NCBI RefSeq assembly: GCF_018691265.1
Contig: NW_024881313.1
Coordinates: 18,965,518 to 19,029,517 of the forward strand
Source: Tyto alba
Taxonomy: Eukaryota; Chordata; Aves; Strigiformes; Tytonidae
Length of the DNA stretch: 64,000 nucleotides
Direction: 5' to 3'
Below, piece by piece: positions 62,294 to 64,000 of this stretch (positions are counted from its first letter, which is position 1; every line of letters starts with the position of its first letter). Made by a program: the position numbers and the translations under genes. The notes beneath the pieces are model-generated. The model did no database searches. It saw nothing but the letters and a program-made list of their open reading frames with translations, and was not told the origin of the DNA.

Positions 62294-64000
62294 CAGCAGG
62301 CATAAGCAGCTGTTTACCACTTTGTAAAGCCATAAATAACAATTACATTAAATCAGACTTCAGGAACAAGGCCCAGAGTTTGAGCTAGCAGTACTCTTTA
62401 CTGACTCAAAAAGTTTCTGAGACTGTAATAGCAATAGCATTAAACATTTCCCCTCAATGAAGTAGGTTCACATGAAAGCAAAGGGTATAATAAAATTGAT
62501 GACAGTATCTCATTGGCTGCTGCTACAGGAGGACTGACCAAAGGTAGTTATTGGCTCAAATTTTCTATTATGTTGTTTAAAAAGAAGGCTGAAAAACTTT
62601 CAGCCTCCCCTGGTTAAATTGATGTTATGTTGTTCTGAGAGAGAAAAGGGCTGTCTGCTCTCTGAAGGAGAAAAGAAAGGTTAAGCTTTCCAAGTGGTCC
62701 ATCTTTCATCCCCAAAACAATTGTGCTGACAGTAAACCTTGAGCCTGCTGCTGCCCTGAAACCCACAGGTAGTAGGAAGTGTCACTGCTTGCAGAAACTT
62801 GGCAAAGAAATTAATACCACTGGCTCACTATTAGCCTGCAAGCACAGACCCATCCAGTAGCTTCCAGCGAGTCTGCCTCTTTTGTGCTGGATACCCAGAG
62901 AGAAACTCCTTCCAGTTACAAAACTACCAGAAAGTCCATCAAGTATCTTTTATCTACACTGCTTGTGCTGGCAGAACAGATGGGTGAGGCTGTTTGGACA
63001 ACCACGTGCTTCTCTTAAACTGCTGCCCAACTAGAGGTGTAAAGCGTTGGACTGCCTACAGAGAAAAGAGGATTGCTAACTGTAGTGCAAATACAATTTC
63101 ACAGAGGGATTGAGGCACTTCGTCATGTATTGCTCCTTTGCCTGGCTGGGTCACCCCTCTCAAATCAGCAGTGTTTGACATTTGCTGCTACTGGGCTGTA
63201 AGGTTTCAGAATCCAGTCATTTGGGGTATTTGTCTTGTCCACTTGCTACACCAAAAACTTCCAGTAACCTCTATCTGGGAATTGATTTCTGTTATCACAT
63301 CACTTCAGAGAAGCACACCTGGATGTACAGACCATTACAAGACAATACCCTTAGGTTGGGAAGAGGCATGGGGGTAATTTGTGAGAGGAGTTTTTGTTCT
63401 GCCCAAGACACAATGAAGTTGAATAGCGCATTTTCACTGTGGTCCTACTGGCTTGAACCACAGTATCACACTTTCTGCAGAGGAAAAAGACTTTTCACAC
63501 GTTATTCTGCTAAAAATTTAGAACAGAAGGCAGCCCCCCAAACCTGGTACAACAGCCCCAAATATCTGAGCACAGGAATTAAATGAATAAATATCACTAT
63601 AGAAAGATATTTTACTTAGTTTATGTAAGGGTGAGCTTAGACAGAAAGCGGATAAATAGGCTGGCTAAAAAAATAATTCCTCAGATTTCTCCTTATGGAT
63701 ATTTACACTTGGCCACCAAATCCAGCTAGAAACCTCCCCAGAGAGATAAGGTAAAACACATTTCTTTATTTCTAATTTTTTTTTTTTCCCCGTTTTATTT
63801 GCAGCATTATGCCTATGTGTCCGACCTTAATCTTGCAACAGGATTTCCTGCACCACTTAGGAGGCCAAACAATTTCAATGCTTTGCAAAATCCTTTGATA
63901 AACAGAGACAGGCTGCACTTGTTTGGGAGCAGGGAGTGCACAGCTGGGACTGTGTCTTTTGTCTGAATGCAAAGCAATTGCCGTACCTCAGGCATTCTAT

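Larger units (their letters stand above)
51651..64000. other. Intron-like or intergenic AT-rich region
   Basis: No supported gene. It contains the 20-bp direct repeat at 52.92 kb, several homopolymers, the acceptor-like T22 at 57.73 kb, a C-rich G-poor tract at 61,130-61,340 and the A-rich tract at 62.24 kb. The rest is unique AT-rich DNA with nothing I can name. Confidence 0.45.

Noticed and set aside
1..64000. tRNA, rRNA, known microRNA, CRISPR array, endogenous retrovirus or bacterial operon
   Set aside because: I scanned by eye for typical motifs and saw none. Weak or diverged copies could escape this reading.

Overview
The window looks like vertebrate nuclear DNA, most probably from a bird. 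The clearest evidence is a 5'-truncated CR1 LINE 3' end at about 20.73-21.07 kb. It carries the typical avian CR1 3' body and ends in a pentamer tail of the TTCTA/TTCTG type. Other interspersed repeats are scarce, there are many short A/T runs, and there is one (AC)15 microsatellite. No operons, ribosome-binding sites, tRNA, rRNA, CRISPR or viral genes were seen. Nearly all open frames are 60-180 codons long, overlap open frames on the other strand and lack splice context, so I treat them as chance.

The only coding segment I trust is a short terminal exon on the minus strand. It has a splice acceptor at 19,039-19,040, coding sequence 19,038-18,936, a TAA stop, a 3' UTR of about 350-370 nt and an AATAAA poly(A) signal at 18,584-18,579. 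It encodes a strongly basic, lysine-rich C-terminus (NPEPPKKNNDKSKK, then RKPLAAKNK-stop). I do not recognise the gene. If its upstream exons lie at higher coordinates, most of 19-64 kb is intron. A possible partner exon at 32,121-32,175 fits in phase only if a weak alternative acceptor is used.

Layout. 1-8 kb: AT-leaning, non-coding, with conserved-element-like stretches and a perfect 13-bp stem-loop at 1,561-1,601. 8-9 kb: two exon-like segments on the plus strand, both unproven. 9.1-15 kb: a GC-rich domain interrupted at 10.95-11.35 kb by a homeobox-site-like AT-rich island, and ending in a small CpG-dense patch with a TATA-like box (14.03-14.4 kb). 15-18.5 kb: AT-rich, with a long polypyrimidine tract at 16.2-16.5 kb. 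18.56-19.04 kb: the terminal exon. 19-64 kb: mostly AT-rich intron-like or intergenic DNA holding the CR1 copy, microsatellites, pyrimidine tracts, G-poor C-rich tracts, an X-box-like motif in a GC-richer patch (38.0-38.5 kb), a second stem-loop (39.85 kb), a GC-richer patch with strong minus-strand splice signals (50.9-51.65 kb) and a 20-bp direct duplication (52.92 kb).

I found no undescribed multi-gene system. The best leads are the unrecognised lysine-rich terminal exon, the stem-loops, the CpG/TATA patch and the conserved-element-like islands. All need cross-species alignment or RNA data, which I could not use.
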